A stretch of DNA of 64,000 bases, taken from Lunularia cruciata (taxonomy: Eukaryota > Streptophyta > Marchantiopsida > Lunulariales > Lunulariaceae). The stretch is taken from assembly GCA_948567375.1 (NCBI GenBank), contig OX419758.1, positions 62,339,965 through 62,403,964 of the forward strand. The letters are read 5' to 3'. The notes under the pieces were generated by a model. It was given only the letters and a program-made list of their open reading frames with translations, did not search any database and had not been told where the DNA came from. Made by a program: the position numbers and the translations under genes. This document shows, piece after piece, positions 46,564 to 57,968 of the stretch; within the stretch, counting starts at the first letter, position 1; every line of letters starts with the position of its first letter.

Positions 46564-49500
46564 TCACGCCACTTGTAGTGTCACATCTAGATTGCTCGGA
46601 CACTAGAGTTGCAATGATAGTAGTTAGAGGTATTTCAACAGTTTCCCATAGACTACTTTTTGATGATCAGATTTTGTGTTTGGGGTACTCACTTCATAAT
46701 GGGGCCCACCATCACTTTGCACCGTTTGCACCGTCAATGGGACCGTTAGGGTTTCAAACCTAACTCAAGTCCAAGGGTGTACTTTTGAAGTGCAGCTCCA
46801 AAGAGTCACTTTTTTGATGTTGAGCTTTCAAGTTCTTGGCTATGCTGGACAGAGGCCGGCAAGCGTCACTTGGATTCTCTTAGCTAGAGTGGGTGTGGCT
46901 TGATTGTAATAAGTGCCCAATTGTTGGCAGTTTATAGAGTGACAGATCAAGTATTGATCTGAGTTGAATTGATTTGAGAGTGGTAAACAATCTGATGACA
47001 TCAAAGAAGTGAAGTTAGGGGGAAATTGGGTGCAAGAATTGAGAGTGTTGGTGGTATCTCCAAGACTCACTGATTGTTGGTAGCTCGATTGGAGCTCATG
47101 TTTTCCCTTGTATGCAAAAGCTCATTCAATTGATGCAAATTTGGTAGTGAGATAGATGGTATGCGGAAGAACTGGCCAAATTTCAAACAAAGAGAAGCAA
47201 TTTTTGAGCAATGGTTATGATTTTGAGCTCAAGAGGTGAAAATAAGACCAATTTGTTGCGAGTTGGGCTAAGAAAGTGAAATTGAAGGTAGAGTTGAGAA
47301 CCCATCCTTGTAAATTTGTGATTTGGAGAGATATTTTTTTTTCAATTTGGCTTGAGTGAAGAGTTAGTGGAGAATTTGGCAGTCAGCCAACTTTAGGATT
47401 TATGGCAGATTTTACATCAGGATTTTGCTAGAGTTTACGTCAGATTTTGGCCAGATTTGGAGGAGTTTCACCATGGTGGGAGTTTGGCTACTGGGGAGAG
47501 TGGTCTGTTTGGAGTTCATCTAGGTGAGCGTGGGCTACTTGGATTACACCCTTGGTCCACTTGGGATGCAGCTAGAGGACGTGTGGAGCTTGCAGCGAGA
47601 GTGGAGTGAGTTTTTCACACAGAGATTGAGACCTCTAGTGGTTGGGAGCATGACATTATTGCTCCAAAGGGCCCAATGTAGCAGCCAATCAATATGTCAT
47701 CCACTCCTACTATAGTTATAGAGGATACTTGGGAACTAGATCTTGGAGCCAAGCGTATTGGAGAGGAAAGACGGAGAGTTTGGAGGTTCTTGAGGAGCTA
47801 CACGGGTTGTTTTGCTTTTAGTATGAAGGATTTGGGTGCTCTAAAGGGACCTAATATTTGGATTGAGCTGACTAGCGATACACCGGTTTTCTAATTCCCT
47901 TATCAATATAGTGATATAGAGAGGACATTGATTCAGAGCCGGAGTAGTGACCTTTTTGAGGCTGGTTTGGTGGAGATTTCACATGGAGAGTATGCATCAA
48001 TGACAGTGATGCCAACCAAGAAAGATATGCATGGCAACTACATAGATAGGCAGATGTGTGGAGATTATTGTCCTATCAACCGACAGACTAGGGTTGATTG
48101 GTATGCCATGCCTACACCAAAGGAGATCTTTGATACAATTGGGCATGCAAAGGTCTTTAGTACTTTCAATCTTTGAGCAAAATATCATCAATTGCCAATC
48201 AAAGAGGAGGACAAGTCCAAGACAACATTTTGGGCTATTGATCCTCACGGTAGGGATGTTATATATCAATGGAAGTTCTTACCGTTTGGGTTAAAGAATG
48301 CTCCTGCCAAGTTCTAGAGGGTCATGGATAGGATCTAGCTAGATTGGATTTTGCTCGGTGCTATATTGATGACATTTTGGTCTATAGCACTATTGTGGAG
48401 GAGCATGAGAGACAATTGTTGGAGGTGTTTGAGAGGTTGAGATCTCATGGACTCAAATTACATCCTAGGAAATGTAGGTTCTTCCATGAGCAGGTTGAGT
48501 ATTTGGGTCACACTACCTAGAGGACTTGGTGTTCAGCACACCAAGGTGGAGGCTATTGCACGTATTCCTTGGCCTACAGATGTGAGCAAAGTGTGAGCAT
48601 TCCTTGGATTGGTGAACTTTTATTAACATTATGTTAGAGGATTTAGTGCCATTGCCAAGGCCTTGATGCTATTGACCAAGCTTACACATGAGTGGTGTTG
48701 GGGAGATGAGAAGGAGAGTTTTTTTGTAGAGCTCAAGGAGAGATTGACATCTATTCCTATTTTGAGGAGACCAATCAGAGGACGACCATTTCAGGTTCAT
48801 ATTGATTGGAGTATGTTGGGGCTTGGAGTAGTGCTCACCCAACATGATGATGAGGCAATGGAGTTTATGGTGGCCTATGCTAGTCACTCCAACAATTCAG
48901 CGGAGGTGAAGTATAGTTCATATGAGGGAGAGTGCTTGGTAGCAATTTGGGCAGTAGCACATTTCCAATGTTACATATTTTTTAACCTCTTCACTCTCAT
49001 CACTGATCGTCAACCATTGAAGTGGTTGATGGAGTCCGACAAGCTTTCAATGAAGCTTGCACAATGTGCTCTGATTTTACAGGAGTATGTTTTCATGGTT
49101 GTTCACAGACCTAGAGTGGTGAACCATGATGCAAATAGGTTGAGTAGAAACCCATGTCCCAGCTAGCAGGATCAGATCGAAGCATGTTAGCATGGTGAGA
49201 CAGATGAGGAGATGGTGCCAGGTTGGCATGCATCGGCCTTTTTGTGTATATTTTCTAAGGCTTTGGTGGTATCTCTCTTAGTGCATACAGGAGGAGTTAT
49301 TGAGATCATAGATCCAGAGAGTGAAGATATTGGTACAGTCCAACAAGACATTCATGATGATGTCTTAGTGATGGTTATCTTTGCACTAGTGTTGTGGGTG
49401 GCACAATTGGAGCCAAGGAGAGAGATCGTGTCCTTAAGTGAGCCAGGCGATTCAGATTGGAGGGCATACACCTTTTGCATGTATGGGAGGATGGTAGAGT

Positions 49501-50647
49501 GTGAGTAATACCACTTCTATCTTAGAGACCACAGTTGGTCTATCATGCTCATGAGAGCTAGGACATTTTGGAGTAAAGCATACATATAGCTTACTCTAGA
49601 GTCATTATTGGTGGCACGGTATGCAAACTAAGGTACAATAGTTTGTTGCAAGATGTGTGGTTTGTGACCGAGTTAGAGCATCATTCAATGCTCCTACCCA
49701 ACAATTACACCCATTAACTATCATGGGATTGGGTTATTGTTGGAGTTTGGACTTTGTTGGACCTTTACCGTTGACTGTGAGACATCATTGGTATGTTTTT
49801 GTGATGGTGGAGCAATTCTCCAAGTGGATTAAGTTGGTGGTACTTCTTGAAAAGTCCAATGAAGGGGCGGCTTACTTGTTCCTAGACTGGGTTCTTAGTC
49901 ATTATGGTGCACCAACTGAGGTTTTGACTGATCAAGGTACAAAGTTCTTAGTGGAGTTTTAGGTCTTGTGTAACAAGGCTTTGATTGAATCATCATACTA
50001 CCTCGCGAGATCACCCTAAAGCATATGGCTTAGCAGAGAGAGTGGTTCAGACGGTGAAGAGAGGATTGCAAAAGTATTGTTTGCAAACAAGCCACTTAGG
50101 AGATTAGGATCTCCAGTTACCTTGGTTAGCCATGGGCTATCGGTTCAGCCGACAAGCCTTTTTAGCATCCTTCTCTCCTTACTTTCTACTATATGGATGA
50201 GATCCAGATTAACTTGCAGCCATTTGTCGAGATGCTACTATAGTTTTGGACTTGAATGATCCAAATGTATGGATGAGTGCATGTTCTTAGTGAGCAGAGA
50301 TCTTTTGGAGAATGATGCCGATGGCCTTTGAGAACTTAGCAATTGCTCAACATAGAGATACCTTACGCTATCTTACCATTCAAGGAGGAGGTTATTGACC
50401 TTCAATCCATCACTTTCATCTAGGAGATTATGTATATCTATAGCAAACAACACTGATGACACTTGATGTTTTGATAGGCCACACTATCTTGAGAGTGTGC
50501 AAGGTTTTGCCATTTGGAGCCCTTGTGTTAGAAGGACGTGATGGTGTTGTTTGTAAGGATCATGTGCGCAATTGTGCACCATGCCACCTCCCAAACATTG
50601 ATGGTACTATGGACCTAAGCTTGACACTTGTACGTGCATGCTTGAGG

Positions 50648-50782
50648 TGTATGTTATGTGGCTCTTTTGGTGGAGTTGCTACTATGTTAGTGTGTGATAG
50701 TTGTTTGAGAGGATGACATATGGCCTGTATAACTCCTCCCCTCACAGAGGTTCCTTAGGGACAGTCGTTATGTCCTAGATGT
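50648..50782 (+). pseudogene. PHD finger of gypsy copy 2 (C4HC3 complete, two Trp-to-stop changes)
   Basis: In one frame the sequence gives Cys-x2-Cys-x11-Cys-x2-Cys-x4-His-x2-Cys-x14-Cys-x2-Cys over 45 codons, with CMLCGSFGG, ATMLVCDSCLRG, HMACITPPLTEVP and CPRC. This is the canonical PHD spacing, including the hydrophobic TPPL segment. Stop codons occupy the position before His (usually Trp or Tyr) and the position after EVP (tag, probably once TGG or GAG). PHD fingers usually read histone H3 tail state, so a targeting role in integration is inferred. Confidence 0.88.
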
Positions 50783-50957
50783 ACTTGACCTATAGCTAGT
50801 TCATTCTTTATATGGTATAGATTGTAAATAGGCGACTAATGATGTGGCTCCATAGCACCCGACCTTTTGATCATTGCCTATCATAGGGTATACCATATAC
50901 TTGGAGTAGATGGCTATCGAGAGTTAGAGGGACCTAACCGCCAGCTAGGGAGGCAAT

Positions 50958-51609
50958 TGTGGCACTTTAGGGTTTATGTATGACTTACGTATGAGTTGTG
51001 CTTTTATAGTGTATGATGTTGACAATGATGTATGTTGTGTAGCAATGTATATATGCATGACAATTATCATACCATTTTTAGTGTTGCATCTAGATTGCTC
51101 GAACACTAGAGTTACAATGATAGTAGTTAGTGGTATTTCAACAATTTTCCATAGACTACTTAATGACAGTCAGATTTTTTGTTTGGGGTATTGACTTTAT
51201 GGTGGGGCCCACTGTCACTTTGCACCATTCACACCATCAGCGAGACTGTTAGGGTTTCAGACCTAGCTCAAGTCCAAGTGTATACTTTTGAAGTGCAGCT
51301 CTAGAGAGCTCACTTCTCTAAAGTTGAGCCTTTGAGTTCTTGGCTATGGTGGATAGAAGCCGGTGAGTGTCACCTAGATTCTCTTAGCTAGAGTGGGTGT
51401 GGCTTGATTGTATAAGTGCCTAGTTTTTGGCAATTTATAGAGTGAAAGATCAAGTAATGATCTGAGTTGAGTTGATTTGAGAGGGGTAAACAATCTGATT
51501 ATTGTGGCACTTTAGAGTATATGTATGACTTATATGTGAGTTGTGCTTCTATAGTGTATGATGTTTACAACAACGAATGTTGTGTAGTGATGTATATACG
51601 TATGACATA
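50958..51609 (+). repeat. 3' LTR of PHD-gypsy copy 2
   Basis: It begins TGTGGCACTTTAGGG after the purine tract CTAGGGAGGCAAT. The first ~105 bases recur from 51503, as in copy 1. Shared blocks with the 5' LTR at 46575-46993 include CATCTAGATTGCTCG, GGTATTTCAACA and GTGGGTGTGGCTTGATTGT. Confidence 0.8.
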
Positions 51610-52107
51610 TACCTCTCTAGCTCAACTTGAAACTCCATACCTAATGGTGCCATTGATGGCCTATTTGATGGTACAAATGATATAACTAATAGTAACCCCA
51701 ATGGTGGGATCAATAGCCCTAATACAAAATTTGGCAGTCACTACGTAGTCTCTAAGCAACTATGAGTATAACTTTGATTGCCAAGACCAACACTCCCACA
51801 TCAAAGCAAATAGCTTTAGTCCAACAATTATCATGCATATATGCATCACTACACAACATACATCATTGTCAACATTATACATTATAGCAACATAACTCTT
51901 ACAAAAGTCATACATGAATTCTAAATTGTCACAATTACCTCCTACTCAATGGTTAGGTCCCTTTAACTCCAAATAGCTAGCTACTCCAAGTATGTGATAT
52001 GCCCAATTGTGTGCAAAGATCAAGATATTATGTGCTATTGAGCCCCATTGTTACTTGCCTATCTATAATCTATATCACATAAATAGTGAACTAGCTATAT
52101 GTCAAGT

Positions 52108-52241
52108 ACATCAAAGACATAGCCACTGCCCTTAAGGAACCACCGTGAGGAGAGGAGTCAAAAATATCATATGCCATACTCTCAAATAGCTATCGCACAA
52201 AACATAGTAGTAGCTCTGCTAAAAGAACCACATGACATACA
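52108..52241 (-). pseudogene. Decayed PHD finger of gypsy copy 3
   Basis: The minus strand opens CMSCGSF at 52241 and shows the remains of ATTMFC, a His-containing segment and the final TGT...TGT pair at 52119-52108. Several Cys codons and the frame are lost. It confirms that all three copies carried the finger. Confidence 0.65.
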
Positions 52242-52435
52242 TTGCAAGCTTGCATGTACAACAACCAAGAATAGGTCCATAATGCCATCAATGTTTGGGA
52301 GATGGTATAGCACTTAATTGCGCACATAATCCTTCCATACAACACCATCAAGTTCCTTCTAACATGAGGACTTTGGAAGACAAAACCTTATGCACTCTCA
52401 AGATAGTAAGGCTTGTAATCACATCAAGTGTTGTT

Positions 52436-52786
52436 TGTAAAAGACCCAGACCGAGGAGAGAAATAGGAGAATGGAAACTCACATTGGGACACTGAATGTG
52501 GGAAACTTTGAATGCCTAGCATGAGCTTTGGCTTTGGTATTTATAGTTAGCATACAAGGCCCTTGAGAAGCTTCTCAAGGAGCTTCCTTCTAGAAGCCGC
52601 TTACTTGGCGTGCAAGCTAAGCTAGTTGGAAGCTTCTAGAAGCTACTTACTTGAGGTGCAAGCTAAGCTAGCCGGGAAGCTTGCCAAGAAGCTTCCTAGA
52701 TACTTCCAAAATATTCTAGGCTAATTTGTCTTATTTGCTACTTCGTAAGCACAACTAACTTTATTGCTAAAATCCATATTGTTACA
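52436..52786 (-). repeat. 3' LTR of the chromovirus (351 bp)
   Basis: On the plus strand it runs TGTAAAAGACCC to CATATTGTTACA. It matches the LTR at 57587-57968 closely but is 31 bp shorter, mainly through indels in the GCAAGCTAAGCTAG-rich middle. Confidence 0.95.
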
Positions 52787-52799
52787 TATTCCCCTGCCG

Positions 52800-52995
52800 C
52801 TAGTTGGTGACGTCCTCATTGCTAGTGATGCTTTGAATTCCTGGATGGCCATCTATGCATTCTGGAGGTGAGAAAGTGGTTCCCATGTGGCATCATGAAG
52901 GGGATACCCTTTCCAAAGAACCTTGTACTCTGTATGTTGGCAACGGTCTCGTTGAATATGGCAACACGCAAGGATACAATCAACTTTGTACTCCT
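52800..52995 (-). pseudogene. Chromodomain at the end of chromovirus integrase
   Basis: Minus-strand reading gives DCILACCHIQ, EYKVLWKGYPLHDATWEP and LSHLQNA, then a stop and MAIQEFKASL, and ends at a TAG at 52802-52800. The VxWKGYxxxxATWEP core is diagnostic of retroelement chromodomains, which guide integration to methylated-histone chromatin. One Trp-to-stop change follows HLQNA. Confidence 0.9.
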
Positions 52996-53200
52996 CATGA
53001 TCATTGCCAGGGACAAGAGGAGGGGGAGGTTGGACTCAAGAGGGAAAGGAAGAGGGGTTAGGAACAAAGGGTTTCAACTTGGAAACATGAAAGACAAGAT
53101 AGATACGCATGTGACAAGGCAAGGCAAGTCGATAAGCAACAAGAGAGACAATTTGGGTGATATCAAAAGGTCCTATCCAATTAGGGGTAAGTTTACAAAC

Positions 53201-54327
53201 TTAGGTATCAAGTGGGAGAGAGTGGTTACTAGAGGATAACATGACTTTATCACCGACTGCAAAGGTGAGATCACAACAATGGTGGTCTGCATATTGTTTT
53301 TGGCAATTTTGAGCAACAAGGAGGTGAGACTTGGCTTGTTGGAGAGATTGAGATATAATGGTCAAGAATGTGGAAGTATGAGGAACTTGAGATGGAGGGG
53401 GAGCAAGAAGAGAATCTGGAACAAGCGGATCTTGGCCAAAATTGGGAAAGAAAGGAGAAAATCTGGTGCTTGCTTGTTTGGAATTGTTGTAGGCAAATTC
53501 TACAGCTGCAAGACATTCATCCCAATTGGTATGGTGGACGTTGACAAAGGCACGCAACATATCCTCCAATGTACAATTTGCACGTTTGGTTTGTCTATCA
53601 GTTTGAGGATTATAGGCCATGGAAAAAGCAAGCTTGGTGCCGAGTATCTGGAAGAGTGCTTGCCAAACTTCTTGGTAAATCAAGGATCACGGTCAGAGAT
53701 GAGTACACATGGCATCCCATGATGCTTGAAGACATTGTTGAAGTAGTTTTGCACTAAGGTTGGAGCATCCACGATATAACAGGTTGGTGCCAAGTGGATT
53801 TGCTTACTAAGCTTATCCACAAACACCACGATTGCGGTGTGTCCTTGTTTTGTCTTTGGTAAGGATGTGATGAGATCCAAGCTCACATGCTCCCAGCGAG
53901 CGGATGGAACAACAAGTGGTTGAAGGAGTCCACTTGGCTTCTGGTTACTGGCCATGTTACGTTGGCAGCTCTCTCACAATTGGACAAATTCTCAAACATC
54001 TTGTGTCATGTTGGGCCACCACCATTGATGCTGGAGGGTACCCAAGGTCTTATCCACACCCATGTGACCAGCAATGGGTAAATCATGGGCTTCTTGAAGA
54101 TGCACAAGTCGGAGATCACCTTCAGTTGGAACATAGATCCGGTCCTCATGGAATAAGAGGTCCTCCTTGATGGAGAAGGTGTTATACTCCTTATCACATA
54201 CCGTAAGGTGACCATGTACCATTTGGAAGAAGAGATCTTGGTGTAGAGCTGATTGAAACTCATTTTGGACCTTGGAGTCAATTGACACCGGTGAAATTGC
54301 CATTGTGATGAAAGGAAGAGACTTCAA
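53201..54327 (-). pseudogene. Chromovirus integrase
   Basis: The N-terminal HHCC zinc region (HDLPIAGHMGVDKTL...SCQRNM) is at about 54140-53970, with one Cys position replaced by a stop. The core has LDLITSLP and VLISDRDP. At the third catalytic position, DRQTKRANCTLED has Lys where the DDE motif has Glu. FAVGDKVMLSS follows near 53250. Three frames are needed to read it. Confidence 0.88.
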
Positions 54328-54560
54328 ATCAGGTCGTCGTGATAAAGCATCGGGGATGACATGGAACCAACCTGGTTTGTACTCAAGTTTGTGTCATATA
54401 GTTGGAGTTATTCTTACCATCGATGATGTTGACTCTTCATGTGTTCCAAGTGTAAGGTCTGCAACAATGGTTTGTGATCAGTTTGCATGATCACTTGTTT
54501 CCCCAAGAGGTAATGCCTCCATACCTTGGTGGCGTATACCATTGCAAGTTGTTCTCGATC

Positions 54561-55328
54561 TCAAGCAGAATAGTTTTGTTTAGCCATATTGAGTCGAAGA
54601 GACACGAAGGCAATGGGATGGAGTCCATATGGGAATTCTTGTTGCACCACGGCTCCAATTGCAAAGTTAGAAGCATCAAAATCAACGACACAAGGTAGTT
54701 GAGGATCATATGGTTGAATAATGGGTCTTGAAGACACCATATGCTTTAACTTATGGAATGCTTCTTCATGCTTGGTGGTCCACATGAAGCTCAAGTTCTT
54801 TCCCAAGAGGTCAGTCAATGGTGCAGTCACATGAGCATAATAATGGATGAACCGTCGGTAAAAATTGGCCAAGCCATTGAATGCCCGTACTTCTGTAGCA
54901 TCCTTTGGGGTAGGCCAATTAGTAATGGCCTTGATCTTCTCTTCTTCCATCTTGATCTCCTCTGATGAGATCTTATGACCCAAGAAGGTAACCTCCTTCT
55001 GCCAAAAGGCACACTTTGACTTCTTATAGTAAAATTTCCATTGTCGTAGTCGCGTAAGGACTTCTTGCACATGATTCATATGTTCTACCTCTATCTTGCT
55101 ATAGATTAAGATATCATCCAAGAACACCACCACGGACTGAGACAATAATCTCTCCAACACTTGATGCATTTGATCCATGAAGATTGTTGGAGCATTAGTG
55201 AGTCCAAAAGGTAGAACTCTCCACTCAAAATGCCCATACCTTGTGCAAAAGGTAGTCTTTTTCATGTCCTCTCCTTCAATAGGGATTTGCCAATAGCCGC
55301 TGCAAAGATCCAGCTTGGAAAGTAGCAT
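54561..55328 (-). CDS. Chromovirus reverse transcriptase and start of RNase H (open 255 codons)
   Basis: Conserved blocks in order are [64 protein letters not shown] and the RNase H start [15 protein letters not shown]. The catalytic DD pair is intact. It is the longest open stretch of the element, but a stop after NMAKQNYSA cuts it off from the rest of RNase H. Confidence 0.93.
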   Translation of the reverse strand: MLLSKLDLCSGYWQIPIEGEDMKKTTFCTRYGHFEWRVLPFGLTNAPTIFMDQMHQVLERLLSQSVVVFLDDILIYSKIEVEHMNHVQEVLTRLRQWKFYYKKSKCAFWQKEVTFLGHKISSEEIKMEEEKIKAITNWPTPKDATEVRAFNGLANFYRRFIHYYAHVTAPLTDLLGKNLSFMWTTKHEEAFHKLKHMVSSRPIIQPYDPQLPCVVDFDASNFAIGAVVQQEFPYGLHPIAFVSLRLNMAKQNYSA

Positions 55329-55486
55329 GCTCCACTTAGTTGATCAAGCATGTCATTGATCCGAGGCAAGGGATATGCATTCTTCAAGCTTTGCTTATTC
55401 AGCCCATGGTAATCAATACAGAAACGAAGTCCTCCATCCTTCTTTGGAGCAAATAGTACCGGTGCTCCCGAAGGAGAGGTACTATG

Positions 55487-56320
55487 TCATATGAAATCCT
55501 TCTCCAACAACTCTGTAAGTGTTATTGGCAACTCCTCCAACTCCTTTGGTGAGAGTCGATAGATTGGTCTACACACTAGAGTACTCCCTGGCAATAACTC
55601 GATCTTGAAGGGTATGCCTTGATCGGAGGGTAATCCCTTTGGCAGATCATACAGAAACATATCCCCAAACTCTTGAACTATCCAATCAACCATTGCTTGA
55701 TGAGGCTCTTGTCCCTCTACAGATTGTTCTTGTGCAATCGGCTTGATCCACATTGCAAATACAGACTTATCTTCCTCCAAAGCTTGCTCTATGGCTTCTT
55801 TATTAACAAACTTCCCTTCCAAGGACTCATCTCTCTTCCAAGCTTGCTCCATGGTTACCTTCCTGGTAAACTTCCCATCTTGGGACTCATCTCCCTTCCA
55901 GATTTGCTCTATGGCGACCTTCTTGACAAACTTCCCATCTTGGGACTGACTATTCTTAGGTGTCTTCCTCAGAAGTACCAGACAACCTAATCGGAACTTC
56001 CCCTCTTGGTGTTGTATTTGAATTTGTCGTCGGGTCCAATTGAATTGAACCTTATGATGTTCAAGCCAAGGTAGACCCGAAATGATATCATAGTGTAGAG
56101 GTGCCACTACAAACCTCATACATTCCAAATACTCCTTCACAATCTTGAAGGTAACATGATGTGAGGTGCGGAATGCAGAACCCTTTCTACCATCCGCTAT
56201 CATCAAACTACTTCCAAACACTGGCTTGATAGGAATACCCAATTCCTTTGCTACATGCATAGACATGCAATTCTCTAAACTTCAAGAATCAACCAAAATC
56301 CTACAACCCCAATTAGTTAT
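55487..56320 (-). pseudogene. Chromovirus protease and linker
   Basis: The aspartic protease begins RILVDS followed by a stop where Gly is expected, then SLENC and HVAKELGIPIKP; IISGLPWLEHHKVQFNW closes it. A Lys/Glu-rich linker carries three diverged copies of a ~23-residue repeat (SQDGKFVKKVAIEQIWKGDE type). The stretch ends with FKIELLPGSTLVCRPIYRL, the usual approach to reverse transcriptase. Confidence 0.85.
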
Positions 56321-56399
56321 TGTACCTTGCAAGTGAAGCAAAATTGCATAGGTTGAGCTTTCTATCCCATTGGAACTAATCCAGCTCCTAGTAGGCGGC

Positions 56400-57315
56400 T
56401 CAAAATCTCCTAATGGGATTTTTCGTTTCCCTAATCATTCTATTCCACAAACTCTATTTGGGCAACTTGTCAAGGTCGCCTATTCCTAAGTGGACATTCA
56501 GCAATGCAATGTCCAACTTGGCAACAATAAAAGCAACCTCTATTTTGTCGCAATATTTCTCTATCCGTTGTACTAAGTGGTCTCCGTTGAATAACATCAA
56601 TCTCCATTGGTACCGATTCTTCCACTCGTGCGTAGTGTGCTGGTAGGCTTTGTGTAGGTCAAGGTCAAGACCAAGTTGTCGCAACCAAGGAATCAAAATG
56701 CTCAGCCAATTGCATGGCTTCTTCTATGTTTTGTGGCTCTTGCATGGTCACCTCCAATTTGGTTTGTGACTTCAATCCTTGCAAAAATTGATCCATAACT
56801 TCACCTTCTTGGATATCTAGAATTTGCATGATGATGTTCTAAAATTGTGTGATGTAGCTCCTTATTGAGCCAATTTGCTTCAACTCTACCAATTTATCTT
56901 GTGCGGCTTGGGTGACATTTATGGTTTGAAATCAACCAAGTATTGCACTCTTGAATTCTACCCATGTCAAAATCGGTGCAACAATCTGTCGTTCAGCTTG
57001 TTCTACTTGGAATTGCTACCAAAGTTTTACCACACCATCCAATTGGCTAGAAGCCAAGAGAATTTGTTTCCTCTCGTCTTGAAGATTGGTGGCTTCAAAG
57101 TAACATTTGCAATCAAACACAAAATTCTCCACCGTGCTCGGAAGATTCTTGCCTTCAAACACCTTGGGTTTTGGAAATTGAATGTGATCTTCTCCATCTT
57201 GAACTGGCGCTCTCTCTATCTGTTCTTGTTGTTGTTGGTCTCGTTCATCCAAAAATTGAGTAAGATGCTCGATTTGTTGTTGCATTGCAAGGATAACATC
57301 CAATATTGCCACCAT
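56400..57315 (-). pseudogene. Chromovirus gag with CCHC zinc knuckle
   Basis: It starts with MVAILDVILAMQQQIEHLTQ at 57315 and includes FEGKNLPSTVENFVFD. The zinc knuckle CFYCCQVGHCIAEC (Cys-x2-Cys-x4-His-x4-Cys) lies near 56540. Several stops break the frame. Confidence 0.88.
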
Positions 57316-57570
57316 TGCTACTACTCTATTCCACTACCTTCAATTTATCTAATTGATTAACACATAGATACAACACATCCACCGTTCTCCATAAGTTACA
57401 ATTGGAAGTATCAAGGGTTCCTCAAACACTATGATCATATGTAGAAAATCTTGCCCAAAGCGCAAGGTGATGAATTGTGTAAAATGATGCTTTGGTAATA
57501 TCTGGACATGAAAATCCCAATGGTTTGGCGGAAGTGGATTTGGTGGTCCATAAATTCCATCCATCCCATT

Positions 57571-57585
57571 CCTACTCTGATACCA
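57571..57585 (-). other. Chromovirus primer-binding site
   Basis: The minus strand reads TGGTATCAGAGTAGG one base inside the 5' LTR, matching the 3' end of initiator-Met tRNA as used by most plant LTR retrotransposons. Confidence 0.9.
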
Positions 57586-57586
57586 A

Positions 57587-57968
57587 TGTAAAAGATCCAG
57601 ACCAAGGAGAGAAATAGGAGAATGGAAACTCACATTGGGACATTGAATGTGGGAAACTCCGAATGCCTAGCATGAGCTTTGGCTTTGGTATTTACAAGTA
57701 GCATACAAGGCCATTGAGAAGCTTCTCAAGAAGCTTCCTCAAGCCGCTTTCTTAGAGTGCAAGCCATGTTAACTAGAAGCCGCCTACTTGGCGTGCAAGC
57801 TAAGCTAGTTGGAAGCTCATAGAAGCTACTTACTTGAGGTGCAAGCTATGCTAGCCGGGAAGCTTGCCAATAGCTTCTTAGATACTTCCAGAATATTCTA
57901 GGCTAATTTGTCTTATTTGCTACTTTGTAAGCCCGACTAACTTTGTTGCTAAACTCCATATTGTTACA
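57587..57968 (-). repeat. 5' LTR of the chromovirus (382 bp)
   Basis: On the plus strand it runs TGTAAAAGATCC to CATATTGTTACA and is followed by the TTGTT duplication. It differs from the other LTR by substitutions and by extra GCAAGC-rich sequence. Confidence 0.95.

Larger units (their letters stand above)
46575..51609 (+). mobile_element. Ty3/gypsy retrotransposon with PHD-finger tail, copy 2
   Basis: A partial 5' LTR spans 46575-46993. Then come the region before reverse transcriptase (47694-47893), reverse transcriptase (about 47890-48620; LPFGLKNAPAKF, and YIDDILV after a frameshift near 48360), RNase H (about 48780-49130; VHIDWSMLGLGVVL, YSSYEGECL), integrase (about 49230-50430; HPKAYGLAERVVQTVKRG) and an integrase C-terminal segment (KDHVRNCAPCHLPNIDG). 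A PHD finger and a 3' LTR follow. No gag zinc knuckle or protease is seen in the ~700 bases between the 5' LTR and the polymerase, so that part is probably deleted. Many stops are TGG-to-TAG/TGA type. It faces copy 3 tail to tail. Confidence 0.9.
52436..57968 (-). mobile_element. Nearly complete Ty3/gypsy chromovirus with TSD TTGTT
   Basis: The 5533-bp element is bounded by TGTAAAAGA...TTGTTACA on the plus strand and flanked by TTGTT at 52431-52435 and 57969-57973. In minus-strand order it has a 5' LTR, a tRNA-iMet primer-binding site, gag with a zinc knuckle, protease, reverse transcriptase, RNase H, integrase, a chromodomain and a purine tract (GCGGCAGGGGAATA) before the 3' LTR. Domain order and chromodomain place it in the plant chromoviruses. 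Scattered stops (for example around protease) and an altered integrase catalytic Glu make it non-autonomous. Confidence 0.95.

Noticed and set aside
47060-47085. GGTGGTATCTCCAAG as the primer-binding site of PHD-gypsy copy 2
   Set aside because: It departs from TGGTATCAGAGC after seven bases and lies ~70 bp inside the LTR edge.
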